Assembly (NCBI RefSeq): GCF_042432495.1
Contig: NZ_JBHLXC010000015.1
Span: 120,300-184,299 of the forward strand
Source of the DNA: Pseudochelatococcus lubricantis
GTDB taxonomy: Bacteria > Pseudomonadota > Alphaproteobacteria > Rhizobiales > Beijerinckiaceae
Direction of reading: 5' to 3'
Length of the DNA: 64,000 bases
The notes under the pieces: generated by a model
Seen by the model: only the letters and a program-made list of their open reading frames with translations
What the model was told of the DNA's origin: nothing
The model's database searches: none
In this document: piece after piece, positions 1-8,404 of the stretch
Layout of the letters: the number at the start of each line of letters is the position of its first letter
Numbering within the stretch: position 1 is the stretch's first letter
Translations under genes and position numbers: made by a program

Positions 1-302
1 CCACCGAAGCCGAGCTTGAGGGAGACTGGTCCCTTGCGTACCGTTCCCTGAACGGGATTGATACCCGCACGTACGCTTCGGCTTATCGCCTCCGGTCCCG
101 CCCAAAGTGTCGAGCGCAGCCCACCCTCTGAAGCCAGTCTCCCCACGAGCCGCCCCTGCGCCGTCTCGGCCAACAGATGAAGCGCGCGGTAGAGAGTGGT
201 CTTCCCGGTGCCATTCGCGCCGGTAACGACCGTCAGGCTGCCCAGCGGAACCACGAGGTCGCGCAACGAGCGGTAGCCCGATACGGCCAATGTCGTGATC
301 AA
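1..302 (-). CDS. AAA family ATPase (SMC/RecF-like), N-terminal part, cut by window edge
   Basis: The gene reads leftward and runs off the window, so only about 100 N-terminal residues are visible. The start is a TTG at 302, chosen because GGAGG lies six bases upstream and the frame then gives a short beta strand (SGYRSLRDL) followed by a Walker A motif GANGTGKTT at residues 28-36. That layout is typical of ABC-type AAA ATPases of the RecF/SbcC/AAA_21 kind, which start with a 'GFRSL' strand before the P-loop. Signature motif, Walker B and any effector domain lie outside the window, so its role (DNA metabolism, defence or other) cannot be judged. Confidence 0.75.
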   Translation of the reverse strand, partial: MITTLAVSGYRSLRDLVVPLGSLTVVTGANGTGKTTLYRALHLLAETAQGRLVGRLASEGGLRSTLWAGPEAISRSVRAGINPVQGTVRKGPVSLKLGFG

Positions 303-563
303 TTGACGCCTCCATCTCGGCTATGATCTGTCCCAGGATCGGTCAAATATCACCATTTCAACTGTAGAGTGAGACCGATATCACCTTGCTTGATCGAGTG
401 GCCGATGCTTGCAGGTTCATCTTCCGCTCCGGGACGCGATCAGAGCTATCCGGAGAGCGGATTGGGGTCGGGAATGCCGGTTTCGGACTGCAACGTCAGT
501 GTTGGTACTTGTAGATGGAACATGACGGATCGGCTGCCTGAAGAGCGCGCGTAATGAGCGGAC

Positions 564-1442
564 TTATGCCGCGCCATCCCGGGCCTCTTCCGCCAACCAT
601 TCCAGCAGTGCCGTAATGGCCTTGCGGCTGCGCGCCCGCGGCATGACAGCCGCTTGTAGACCGCCTTCCACGGAAACAAAACCGAGAGGTGCGATCAGAC
701 GGCGGGTGGCAAGATCCTGCTCGACGAGACGGCGTTCGGCCAGCGCAACGCCCAGGCCCGCCGCTGCCGCCTCAAGCGCCAGGAAGTGGTGTGCATATTC
801 GACATCGTGCTCCGCGTGGAGGGTCTCGCCAGCACGCAGCATCCATTCGCGCCAGCTCTGCGGCACGCCTGCCTGCAGCAGGCGCACAGGGGCAATCCAT
901 TCCTCACCGATCTTGCGCAGCGGATAATCCGGTGCGCAGACCGGGCCGTAGGCTGTATTGCCCAGCGAAAAGCTCTGAAAATCCGGTGACGGGCTTCGGA
1001 GCCGGTCGTAACTCAGCACGACGTCGATCTCGTGATCCGGGACCTTCTCCCGTCCCGACATGCGCAGCCCGATCTCGACCTCGGGATGTCCGGCATAGAA
1101 ACGCGGCAATCGCGGGATCAGCCACCGCGTCGCGAAGGTCGCGCTGGTGACGATGTCGATGTGGCGGTCGTCCAGTTCCGCCCGCAGTGCCTGCGCGATG
1201 GCCGCGAGTTCGTCGAGCATCGGCGTCACGGCCTTGCGCAGCCGCTCGCCTCGCGGCGTCAGCTTCAGGCCGTTGCCGGCTTTCTCGAACAGCCCGCCGC
1301 CCAGATCCTCCGCAAGATGGCTGATCTGCTTGCTGACGGCGCTGTGCGTCCGTCCGAGCTCCGCCGCGGCAGCGGTGACGGAGCCCAGACGGGCCGTGGC
1401 CTCGAAGGCGGGCAGGGCGGAAAGAGGCGGCAGTCGGCGCAT
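564..1442 (-). CDS. LysR-family transcriptional regulator
   Basis: The N-terminal 65 residues form a LysR winged helix (LPPLSALPAFEATARLGSVT, then TAAAAELGRTHSAVSKQISHLAEDLG), followed by a periplasmic-binding-like effector domain ending near residue 290. The length, about 292 aa, is normal for the family. In-frame starts exist at 1478 (TTG), 1454 and 1442 (ATG); 1442 places the start two residues before the conserved LPPL segment, but none has a strong ribosome site. The gene is divergent from the DUF1127 gene at 1540, and the 97-bp gap between them is the likely regulatory region. The regulator resembles the GcvA/AmpR-type branch; its ligand is unknown. Confidence 0.88.
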   Translation of the reverse strand: MRRLPPLSALPAFEATARLGSVTAAAAELGRTHSAVSKQISHLAEDLGGGLFEKAGNGLKLTPRGERLRKAVTPMLDELAAIAQALRAELDDRHIDIVTSATFATRWLIPRLPRFYAGHPEVEIGLRMSGREKVPDHEIDVVLSYDRLRSPSPDFQSFSLGNTAYGPVCAPDYPLRKIGEEWIAPVRLLQAGVPQSWREWMLRAGETLHAEHDVEYAHHFLALEAAAAGLGVALAERRLVEQDLATRRLIAPLGFVSVEGGLQAAVMPRARSRKAITALLEWLAEEARDGAA

Positions 1443-1539
1443 GATCTGTTCCATATGCTCACGGACAGGGGAGAACAACTCAATTTTTGCGGGGACAGAT
1501 GACTGCTATTCAATCGCACCAGGAACAGAGGTGCTTGTC

Positions 1540-1776
1540 ATGTCGAATGTCATTGATTTTCCCCTTCGGGGATTGCGGTCGGTGGACCCGCCGGCGGTGG
1601 GCGAACTCAAGCAGCGGGTCGCAACGACACTGCTGAGCCGGTGGTACTCGCGGCTCGCGCACCGGCATATGCTGCGCCGGGACCTGCTGACGCAGCCCGA
1701 CAGCGTGCTCGCCGATGCCGGCTGGACCCGCGACGCTGCCCGGAAGGAGGCCGGCAAGCCGATCTGGCATGCGTGA
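1540..1776 (+). CDS. DUF1127 domain small protein
   Basis: A 78-aa basic protein. Its central part (LLSRWYSRLAHRHMLRRDLLTQPDSVLADAGWTR region) matches the DUF1127/YjiS pattern: an arginine-rich helix followed by a short segment with 'L.DiG.tR'-like spacing. Small DUF1127 proteins in alphaproteobacteria have been linked to RNA turnover and phosphate or stress responses; the function of this one is not known. The start at ATG 1540 is preceded by an AGGAACAGAGG ribosome site. It faces the LysR gene at 564-1442, so it is the obvious candidate target of that regulator. Confidence 0.8.
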   Translation: MSNVIDFPLRGLRSVDPPAVGELKQRVATTLLSRWYSRLAHRHMLRRDLLTQPDSVLADAGWTRDAARKEAGKPIWHA

Positions 1777-1921
1777 ACGGACGGGCGTTGCCGTCGCCTT
1801 ATCATCCAGCCGGCGCACGCATTGAATCCCTATTCCCGCCTGATGGTGTATGATGCGACGCCGTCGATGGAGTCTGATCATCGCATCGCCCGCAGATCCC
1901 TGAATTGACGTGGAGGTTGAG

Positions 1922-3490
1922 ATGACCGGAATAACGGACGATCGCATTCAGGGAGTTTCCCGGCGCAGCCTGATGCTCGGAACCGTGGCGCTGGCGGCGA
2001 TCGGAACTGGCGGCGCGTCACGCTCTTTCGCGCAGGAACACGCAGCCGCAGGCGATGTCCCGGCTTCGGCGCGCAATGCCCAGGATGCCGTCGAGGCCGT
2101 CCGTGACGCCATCCTGAGAATCTCGCGCGAGGTCTGGAACAATCCGGAGCTTTCCCACCACGAGGAAATCTCCTCGCAGATTCATATCCGGGAACTGGAG
2201 GCGGCCGGTTTCACCATCACCAGCCGGGGAACGTCCGGGATTCCGACCGCCTTTATCGCCGAATGGTCGCAAGGCGCCGGCGGCCCGAAGATCGGCTTCC
2301 TGCCCGAATACGACGCGCTGCCCGGTCTCGGCAATGCGGCCGAGCCGCGCCGCACACCCGGCCCCGCGGGCGTGGAAACAGGCCATGGCTGCGGCCACAA
2401 CATGCTGGGAGCGGGCTGCACCGGCGCGGCTTTCGCGCTCCGGAAGATGATGATCAATAACGACGTCCCGGGCACGATCCGTGTCTATGGCTGCGCCGCG
2501 GAAGAGACCGAAGGCGCGAAGGTGTACATGGCACGCGACGGTCTGTTCAATGACCTCGACGCGTGCCTCGCCTGGCATCCGGGACCCCTGAACGCGACCG
2601 GGCTCTTGCGTACGGCGGCGATGAATATGCTGCGCATCCGCTATACAGGACGCAGCGCCCACGCCGGCGTGGATCCGTGGGAAGGACGCAGCGCGCTGAA
2701 GGGAGCGGAGCTTTTCGGAACCGGCATCCAGTTCATGCGCGAGCACCTGCGGCCCACGACCCGCCTGCATTACGTCTACACCTCGGCGGGCGAAGCCCCG
2801 AATGTCGTGCCCGACCGCGCGGAGGTCCTTATCGTGATCCGCGATCAGGATCGTGCCGAGGTCGATGAAGTCACGGGATGGGTCGGGGACGTGGCGAAGG
2901 GCGCCGCGCTCGCGACCCAGACGAGCGTCGACGTCAACCACTTCTTCGGGCTGCACGACCTGCTGCCGAACGAAACGCTGGTCAGTCGCATCCAGGTGCA
3001 TCTGGCGGCGCTGCCGCTGGTCTGGAGCGAGGAGGAGCAGGCATTCGCCAGAGCCTGCCAGCGTGAAACGAACCTTCCCGAAGCCGGGCTGGCGTCGGCG
3101 GTTCTCCCTGTGCTGCCCGAGATCACCACAGGCGGCTCGACCGATGTGGGCGACGTCAGCCACAACACGCCCACGGCCATCTTCGCGCTGGCGACGATGC
3201 CGATCGGCGTCGGACTGCACACCTGGCCGGTGACCGCCTGCGGGGGCACGAGTATCGGCGACAAGGGTTCGCTCTGGTCGGCCGCTGTCATGGCCGGTGT
3301 CGGCTACGACCTGATGACGGACGCAAACCTGCGCGCCTCCGCCCGTGAGGATTTCAGCCGCCGCAAGGCAGGCAGAACCTATGTCTCGCCGCTTCCCGAG
3401 GGTAGGGTGCGGCCGGACGGCATTCCCGAGCACCTTCTCCTGCGCGACGGACATGACGAACTGCCCACCGGATTTCTCCGGAAGGAATAG
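1922..3490 (+). CDS. M20-family amidohydrolase, AbgB-like, with Tat signal
   Basis: About 522 aa. The start at ATG 1922 has GGAGG seven bases upstream; a GTG at 1910 overlaps that site and is less likely. The N-terminus carries SRRSLMLG followed by a hydrophobic stretch and an Ala-rich cleavage region, a twin-arginine signal suggesting periplasmic location. Metal-site motifs of M20 peptidases are present: EYDALPGLG, GHGCGHNMLG, CAAEETEGA and AWHPGPLN. A dimerisation domain (YTGRSAHAGVDPWEGRSAL) lies mid-protein. The family includes p-aminobenzoyl-glutamate hydrolase subunit B and indole-acetyl-amino-acid hydrolases; the actual substrate is not determined. It stands alone, downstream of the DUF1127 gene. 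Confidence 0.88.
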   Translation: MTGITDDRIQGVSRRSLMLGTVALAAIGTGGASRSFAQEHAAAGDVPASARNAQDAVEAVRDAILRISREVWNNPELSHHEEISSQIHIRELEAAGFTITSRGTSGIPTAFIAEWSQGAGGPKIGFLPEYDALPGLGNAAEPRRTPGPAGVETGHGCGHNMLGAGCTGAAFALRKMMINNDVPGTIRVYGCAAEETEGAKVYMARDGLFNDLDACLAWHPGPLNATGLLRTAAMNMLRIRYTGRSAHAGVDPWEGRSALKGAELFGTGIQFMREHLRPTTRLHYVYTSAGEAPNVVPDRAEVLIVIRDQDRAEVDEVTGWVGDVAKGAALATQTSVDVNHFFGLHDLLPNETLVSRIQVHLAALPLVWSEEEQAFARACQRETNLPEAGLASAVLPVLPEITTGGSTDVGDVSHNTPTAIFALATMPIGVGLHTWPVTACGGTSIGDKGSLWSAAVMAGVGYDLMTDANLRASAREDFSRRKAGRTYVSPLPEGRVRPDGIPEHLLLRDGHDELPTGFLRKE

Positions 3491-3642
3491 CATCGGCGGC
3501 CGGCTGACGGAACGCACGCCCCCGACGATTGCCGGAAGCGCGGCAGAACGGGTGATGTCGTCTCGGCGAACGACGGGGTGCCGGGCCGCCGCCGACTCGG
3601 TCTATAAGCATGGTCTTGCGATCTGAGGCATGGGAGTAAGAC

Positions 3643-4026
3643 ATGCGCCCGGGCACCGACATTCCCGCCGATATCCGCGATACCTGCGATGCCTGGTATG
3701 CGGGAAAGGATTCGGCGATGTTCGCCGTCGTTCACTCCCGCCCCTTCAATCCGCGCGAGCTGCTCGCCGAGGTCGAAAAATCGATACGCGAGCTTTCGTC
3801 CACGGAAGGTGGGCCGCAGATCAGCCGCCTGAAGGTTCTGCGAACCTGGGCCGAACTGCAGATCGATCTCGACGCGGCGGAGCTGGCATTGGGACGGGCC
3901 GTGAAAAAAGCGATCGAGGCGGGATTGCAGCCGGGTGAGGTCGAAGCCATCGTTGCCCGGATCGCACGCCAGTCCCAATCACGGGCAAGAAAGCGTGGCG
4001 AACTACCGGCGACGAACAAGGCATAG
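3643..4026 (+). CDS. Hypothetical protein, charged and helical
   Basis: A 127-aa ORF starting at ATG 3643 with GGGAGTAAG just upstream. The sequence is rich in charged residues and predicted helical throughout (ELLAEVEKSIRELSS, VLRTWAELQIDLDAAELALGRAVKKAIEAG), with a basic C-terminus (RARKRGEL). There is no signal peptide, membrane segment or recognised domain. It is separated by 152 bp from the amidohydrolase and could be its own transcription unit. The frame is uninterrupted and has the same codon character as neighbours, which supports coding, but function is unknown. Confidence 0.55.
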   Translation: MRPGTDIPADIRDTCDAWYAGKDSAMFAVVHSRPFNPRELLAEVEKSIRELSSTEGGPQISRLKVLRTWAELQIDLDAAELALGRAVKKAIEAGLQPGEVEAIVARIARQSQSRARKRGELPATNKA

Positions 4027-4278
4027 CGGATACTCATGCTTCGGCTCTGGTCATTATGGGCGGAGGGCGACTGCTCGTTGGAGCGTGGCCGAATGGCTGG
4101 AAAGGGGCCGAGAACGGACTGGCAGCTTTCGGTTCGAACTGGCGATAAGCCGCCCTTCCGCTGCCGACCCCACGTCAGTCATCAGAACCCGCAAGCCCGC
4201 CGCCTGAAAGCGACAGTATGTTCACATCACCACCGACAGGTTTATGCTCGCCTCAATTGGAATGAAGGCGAGGAGCCG

Positions 4279-4878
4279 ATGGCGGAGAATTGGATTCAAA
4301 CGGATGAGGCCGAGGATGTGGCGGGATCGATCCGCCACGTTATACGCTCTGCTCAGTTTGTGGGCGAGGATTACCTAGCATGGAAGTGGGTTGTAATGGC
4401 GTTGCATTCGGCGCTGCAGGGGGCGTGCGTATGCCATCTCACTACCACTGCGGCACCGGTGGGTGCTGTCACTGAGCGCAACGCCGGCGAATGGTTGAGC
4501 TATTTTGAGGATTCGCGCACCGATTCGAATGCGAAACCGCCTGAGACCTATTTGATGGAGCTTCCGGGCTTACTTAAAGCAGTGCGAAACCCTTATTCGG
4601 CAGGGGATTGCAGCAACACTGTCGGTATTGCAATCAGCGAATCTGAGCTGAATTGGTTGCTTCGTTTTCACAAGGAAATCCGGAACCAATTTGCACATTT
4701 CGAGCCGATGGGCTGGTCGATCGACGTGTCAGGAATCCCCGAGATCGCGAAGCTGGTCGCACGTATCATCGGGGATATTCTCCGAACGGGTTGGGCATTC
4801 CGCCATCAGGATAGTGCGCAGCGTGAAGCAATGCAGCGAAGTCTCCATGCCTTAGAAACGATTGAATGGCCCACCTAG
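4279..4878 (+). CDS. Hypothetical protein with HEPN-like RNxFAH motif
   Basis: A 199-aa protein starting at ATG 4279 with GCGAGGAG upstream; the open frame extends further upstream but without a ribosome site. The N-terminal half has helices WKWVVMALHSALQGACVCHL. The C-terminal half has FHKEIRNQFAHFEPMGWSID, whose R135-x4-H140 spacing matches the Rx4-6H motif of HEPN domains, many of which are RNases in toxin or defence systems. The gene is visibly AT-richer than its neighbours and has no operon partner, which suggests horizontal acquisition. The HEPN assignment is my inference from one motif and overall helical content; a housekeeping role is equally possible. Confidence 0.6.
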   Translation: MAENWIQTDEAEDVAGSIRHVIRSAQFVGEDYLAWKWVVMALHSALQGACVCHLTTTAAPVGAVTERNAGEWLSYFEDSRTDSNAKPPETYLMELPGLLKAVRNPYSAGDCSNTVGIAISESELNWLLRFHKEIRNQFAHFEPMGWSIDVSGIPEIAKLVARIIGDILRTGWAFRHQDSAQREAMQRSLHALETIEWPT

Positions 4879-5054
4879 CTAACAATCACAGCGCATTCAC
4901 CGATGGCCGCTTCGGGGGAGTACCTCTTGAAACCGGACAGTCCGCTTCCCACCCCATTGGAGGCGCCTGATGCAGTGGCAGTTTTTGGGATTTCGGGCTG
5001 GATCCATGTTAACGGCCAAAATGGGGGCGCCAACCTGTCGGCTCGACACAAACC

Positions 5055-5951
5055 TCAGACCGCTCCGACATAGTCTTGGGCGGTCTGGAGCCGGGCGATA
5101 TCCTGGCGCGGCGGCGCGCCGAACAGGCGGCGATACTCGCGGCTGAATTGCGACGGGCTGTCATAGCCCACGGCGAAGCCGGCCGATCCGGCGCTCACGC
5201 CGCCTGCCAGCATCAGGCGCCGGGCCTCCTGCAGACGCAACTGTTTCTGATACTCCAGCGGAGTCATCCGCGTGATCGCCTTGAAATGCTGGTGAAGCGA
5301 CGAGGGGCTCATGCCTGCTGAAGCGGCTATCTCGTCTATCCGCAGCTGGGTCTGGAAACCCTTGCGGATCGTAGCGATGGCGCGGTTGACCTGGTTCAAA
5401 TGGCTGTCGACGGAGGCCATCTGGCGCAGCAGAGCCCCGTGCGGGCCGGTGAGCAACCGATAGAGGATCTCGCGCTCGATCAGCGGCGCCAGCACGGCGA
5501 TGTCCTGGGGGCGATCAAGCAGCCCGACCAGCCGGCAGGCGGCATCGATCAGGTCAGGATCGCCCGGATAGACCGCCAGAACCGGAAGATCGCGCCGAGG
5601 CGCCGTACCGCGTTCGTCGACCAGGAGGTCGGCAAGCGCCGCCAGGTCGAGATCGATCTTGCAGCACAGATACGGCATGTCCGGGCTTGCCTCGAGCACG
5701 TGGCCGACCAGCGGCAGGTCGACCGAGACGAGCAGATAGCGCGAGGCGTCGTAGACCACGCTTTGCTCGCCCAGCGATACGCACTTTGCGCCTTGGGCGA
5801 TCAGACAAAGCGAGGCTTCGTAGACCGCCGGCACGGGTGCGCTCGGCTCGTTGGTTCGTATCAGCGACAGCCGCCGCATCGGGGTGCCGCACATGCCCGT
5901 CTCCGGAGCATGGCGCATGATGAGCTGTGCGAGTTTGGCGATCGTCCTCAT
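5055..5951 (-). CDS. AraC-family transcriptional regulator (AraC_N type)
   Basis: 298 aa. The first ~190 residues match the AraC_N sensor domain seen in regulators next to oxidoreductases (PVPAVYEASLCLIAQGAKCVSLGEQSVVYDASRYLLVSVDLP region). The C-terminal 100 residues hold two helix-turn-helix motifs (RIDEIAASAGMSPSSLHQHFKAITRMTPLEYQKQLRLQEARRLM and GSAGFAVGYDSPSQFSREYRRLFG). It is divergent from the short-chain dehydrogenase at 6100 with a 148-bp gap, a very common arrangement in which this type of regulator controls the reductase. The effector is unknown. Confidence 0.9.
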   Translation of the reverse strand: MRTIAKLAQLIMRHAPETGMCGTPMRRLSLIRTNEPSAPVPAVYEASLCLIAQGAKCVSLGEQSVVYDASRYLLVSVDLPLVGHVLEASPDMPYLCCKIDLDLAALADLLVDERGTAPRRDLPVLAVYPGDPDLIDAACRLVGLLDRPQDIAVLAPLIEREILYRLLTGPHGALLRQMASVDSHLNQVNRAIATIRKGFQTQLRIDEIAASAGMSPSSLHQHFKAITRMTPLEYQKQLRLQEARRLMLAGGVSAGSAGFAVGYDSPSQFSREYRRLFGAPPRQDIARLQTAQDYVGAV

Positions 5952-6099
5952 CGGACATTAATCGGCCATTACCGATAAGGCCGCAAGCCTCATCCGTCAT
6001 GGCTGGAGGATCGTGCAAGAAGTCCGGGCAATCGCGCTACCGCCATGCGCTCCGCCCGCGCCAGAATGATGACCGTCATCCCGAGCGAAAGGAACCACC

Positions 6100-6825
6100 A
6101 TGACGGGAATCAGCGAGAAGACCGTGCTCATCACCGGCGCCTCCAGCGGCATAGGCGAAGCGACGGTGTGCGAACTGGCCGGAGCCGGGGCCAGGCTGTT
6201 CATCGGCGCGCGCCGGGCCGAGCGGCTGAAGGCTCTCGCCGAAGAGCTGGGCGAGCGCGTCGCATGGCGCGAGCTCGACGTCACCGACGCGGCGAGCTTC
6301 GAGGCGTTCGTCGACGCCGCCGAGGCGCGGTTCGGAGGTATCGACGTGTTGGTCAACAATGCCGGCGTGATGCCGCTGTCGCCGCTGGCTGCGCTCAAGC
6401 GGGACGAGTGGAAGCGGATGATCGACGTCAACATCCACGGCGTGCTCAACGGCATCGCCGCGGTGCTGCCGCGCTTCGTGGCGAAAGGAAACGGTCACGT
6501 GGTCAACGTCGCCTCCGTCGGTGCGCATCTCGTCCTGCCGACGGCCGCGGTCTATTGCGGAACGAAATATGCGGTGTGGGCAATCACCGAGGGGCTGCGG
6601 CAGGAGCATGAGAATATCCGCTCCACGATCATCTCACCGGGCGTGACCGCGACCGAACTCGGCGACGACATCAGCGATCCGCAGGTCGCTGCAGCGCTCA
6701 AGGACTGGCGGCAGAAGTCGCTCACCCCGGACGCGATCGCCCGCGCCATCCGCTATGCGCTTGAGCAGCCGGACGGCGTCGATGTGAACGAGGTCATCGT
6801 GCGGCCCACTGCCGCTAACATGTAG
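6100..6825 (+). CDS. Short-chain dehydrogenase/reductase (SDR)
   Basis: 241 aa with a classical SDR fold. The NAD(P)-binding motif TGASSGIG is at residues 12-19, NNAG at 86-89, and the catalytic triad is S139, Y152 and K156 (YCGTK). The arginines in GARRAERLK after the second strand favour NADP(H). The start at ATG 6100 is preceded by AAAGGAACCACC. It is paired divergently with the AraC regulator at 5055-5951. The substrate cannot be inferred; this group is often annotated as 'NADP-dependent 3-hydroxy acid dehydrogenase YdfG-like'. Confidence 0.92.
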   Translation: MTGISEKTVLITGASSGIGEATVCELAGAGARLFIGARRAERLKALAEELGERVAWRELDVTDAASFEAFVDAAEARFGGIDVLVNNAGVMPLSPLAALKRDEWKRMIDVNIHGVLNGIAAVLPRFVAKGNGHVVNVASVGAHLVLPTAAVYCGTKYAVWAITEGLRQEHENIRSTIISPGVTATELGDDISDPQVAAALKDWRQKSLTPDAIARAIRYALEQPDGVDVNEVIVRPTAANM

Positions 6826-6849
6826 GCCTGCGACGAAGTGATCATGCGG

Positions 6850-6880
6850 CTTTCGGGTGAACCAGCGGGTTCCCCGAAAG
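6850..6880 (+). terminator. Hairpin downstream of the SDR gene, terminator-like
   Basis: Outer arms CTTTCGGG and CCCGAAAG pair perfectly, and an inner stem GAACC/GGTTC closes an AGCG loop. It starts 24 bp after the SDR stop codon. There is no following T-run, so it may be a processing or Rho-assisted terminator rather than a classical intrinsic one. Confidence 0.5.
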
Positions 6881-7174
6881 TCGCTATGGCGGTGCGTTGC
6901 TGTCGACGTGCGGCGGCCACTGACTTCTGCCACTCTCAAAAATTCGCAGTCGCGCGGGGATCGGCCGGTGGCCTCCTTTGCGGTCATCGATTCAGGAGGA
7001 ACTTCGCTGGAACGCCTGTGATCGGAAGAGTGAGGGGACGACTTCTTATGAACGAGTAAACATTTTCCCGAACGGCCGTTCCGGCACATTTAAGGACGTC
7101 CCCCTGTCCGCATCGCCGATGATTGCCGCGAGACGTTCCAATTATGGCAGTGGCCGTGGGTATCAAAAAAATTA
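6881..7174. other. Non-coding gap between SDR and nucleotidyltransferase genes
   Basis: About 300 bp with no supportable gene. A ribosome-site-like AGGGGACGACTTCTT precedes a three-codon ORF (ATG AAC GAG TAA, 7048-7059), which could be chance or the scar of a lost gene start. No transposase or repeat similarity was recognised. Confidence 0.4.
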
Positions 7175-7229
7175 TTGATGCACACTTGCGTTTGCGTGCA
7201 GCAAAGACATATTTGATGCATACATGCGT
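7175..7229. promoter_or_regulatory. Two 17-bp direct repeats upstream of the nucleotidyltransferase gene
   Basis: TTGATGCACACTTGCGT (7175-7191) and TTGATGCATACATGCGT (7213-7229) match at 15 of 17 positions, with starts 38 bp apart. The second ends 11 bp before the start codon at 7241, so a bound protein would block initiation. The layout looks like an operator or iteron pair. No regulator gene is adjacent on the same strand, so the binding protein is unknown; autoregulation is possible. Confidence 0.5.
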
Positions 7230-7240
7230 AAGGAAATCCG

Positions 7241-8260
7241 TTGACCGGCGCCTCCCACTCCCGTGCTGCACAGGTAGCTTATCAAGATCTGCTCCGGCTT
7301 CATCTCGATGAGACCGCTTCGGAGTTGATCGGCAGCGTCGAGGAACGGTCGCGCAACGGGCGCATCTATCTCTACGACAAGTTCCGGATTGGCACCGAGA
7401 TGAAGAGCCGCTACCTGGGCGAAGGCACGCCAGAGTTGCGCGCCCGCCTCGCGCGCACCGCCGAATTGAAAGCCGGGTCCGGGGAGCGCCGGAAAACGAT
7501 GGCGCGGCTCGCCCGCGTGCTGCGTGCCGAGGGGTTCATCGGCGTTGATCGCGATACCGGCTCGTTGCTGCTGGCATTTTTCCGCGCGGGGGTCTTTCGC
7601 TTGGGCGGGACGCTCGTGGGCACGGCGGCCTACGGCCTTTATCAAGGGGAGTTGGGCGTGCGCTTCGACTCGGAAGAGCTGGCGCAGACAGGCGATATGG
7701 ATTTCGCCAGTTTCGAGCGGCTCTCCGTCGCTTTGGGGGACAAGGTCGAGGAAAATCCCGGGGAAATTCTGCAGGCTCTGAAGTTCGACCCGGTGCCGGG
7801 CATTCAGGATCGGCAGATCTGGAAATGGAGGCAGAACCATGGCGAGGCGATGGTCGAGTTCCTGACGCCCGCCTGCGGCGACGAGCGCGTCAAGCCCCTG
7901 CCTGCGCTGGGGGTTAGTGCGCAGGCCCTCAACTATCTGAATTTCCTGATTGCCGAGCCCATTCCGGCCATCGCGCTCTATCGTTCGGGCGTGCTGGTGC
8001 AAATTCCGCGGCCCGAGCGTTTTGCGATCCACAAGCTGATCATTGCCGATCGCCGCCATGGCGGCCAGGATCAGGCGAAAGCACGCAAAGACCGTGGCCA
8101 GGCCGCTTTCCTGATCTCGATCCTCGCCGAGGACCGGCCTGACGACCTGCGCGAGGCTTTCGAGGACGCGCTTTCACGCGGCCCGCGCTGGCGCGCACGC
8201 CTTGAGGCGAGTCTGGCGCGATTGCCAGTGACCGCTGAGATCCTCCACGGCCTCAGTTGA
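7241..8260 (+). CDS. GSU2403-family nucleotidyltransferase-fold protein
   Basis: 339 aa starting at TTG 7241 with AAGGAA upstream. A nucleotidyltransferase core is visible at residues 122-160: GGTLVGTAAYGLYQ, then TGDMDFASF with D152 and D154 as probable metal ligands. A later segment, LNYLNFLIAEPIPAIALYRSGVLVQIP, and PERFAIHKLIIADRR fit the GSU2403 family, a minor nucleotidyltransferase group of unknown target found scattered in bacteria, often in accessory DNA. The gene stands alone, with direct repeats immediately upstream. The family assignment is by recalled pattern; whether it acts on a nucleotide, RNA or protein is unknown. Confidence 0.75.
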   Translation: MTGASHSRAAQVAYQDLLRLHLDETASELIGSVEERSRNGRIYLYDKFRIGTEMKSRYLGEGTPELRARLARTAELKAGSGERRKTMARLARVLRAEGFIGVDRDTGSLLLAFFRAGVFRLGGTLVGTAAYGLYQGELGVRFDSEELAQTGDMDFASFERLSVALGDKVEENPGEILQALKFDPVPGIQDRQIWKWRQNHGEAMVEFLTPACGDERVKPLPALGVSAQALNYLNFLIAEPIPAIALYRSGVLVQIPRPERFAIHKLIIADRRHGGQDQAKARKDRGQAAFLISILAEDRPDDLREAFEDALSRGPRWRARLEASLARLPVTAEILHGLS

Positions 8261-8404
8261 AGTGCCGTGCAACGATGCCTCTTGGTTGAACGGGTGACCA
8301 GATTGGGGCCGATACCGACGAACATTTGGGTTGAGAGGGCGCGGCCCAGCCGTATGATAGCGCTGGCCTTTGCGGCGTTTCGTAAACGGCGATAAGGCTA
8401 TCGC

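Noticed and set aside
2018..3517. 499-aa minus-strand ORF
   Set aside because: It is antisense to the M20 amidohydrolase, which has all metal-site motifs; the minus frame shows no domain.
4084..4156. tRNA-Ser-like stretch (GGAGCGTGGCCGAATGGC followed by a GGTTCGAACT segment)
   Set aside because: The start and T-loop-like piece resemble a serine tRNA, but no 3' acceptor strand complementary to GGAGCGT follows and neither the T-stem nor an anticodon arm can be paired. It may be an ancient relic, but it is not a functional tRNA by inspection.
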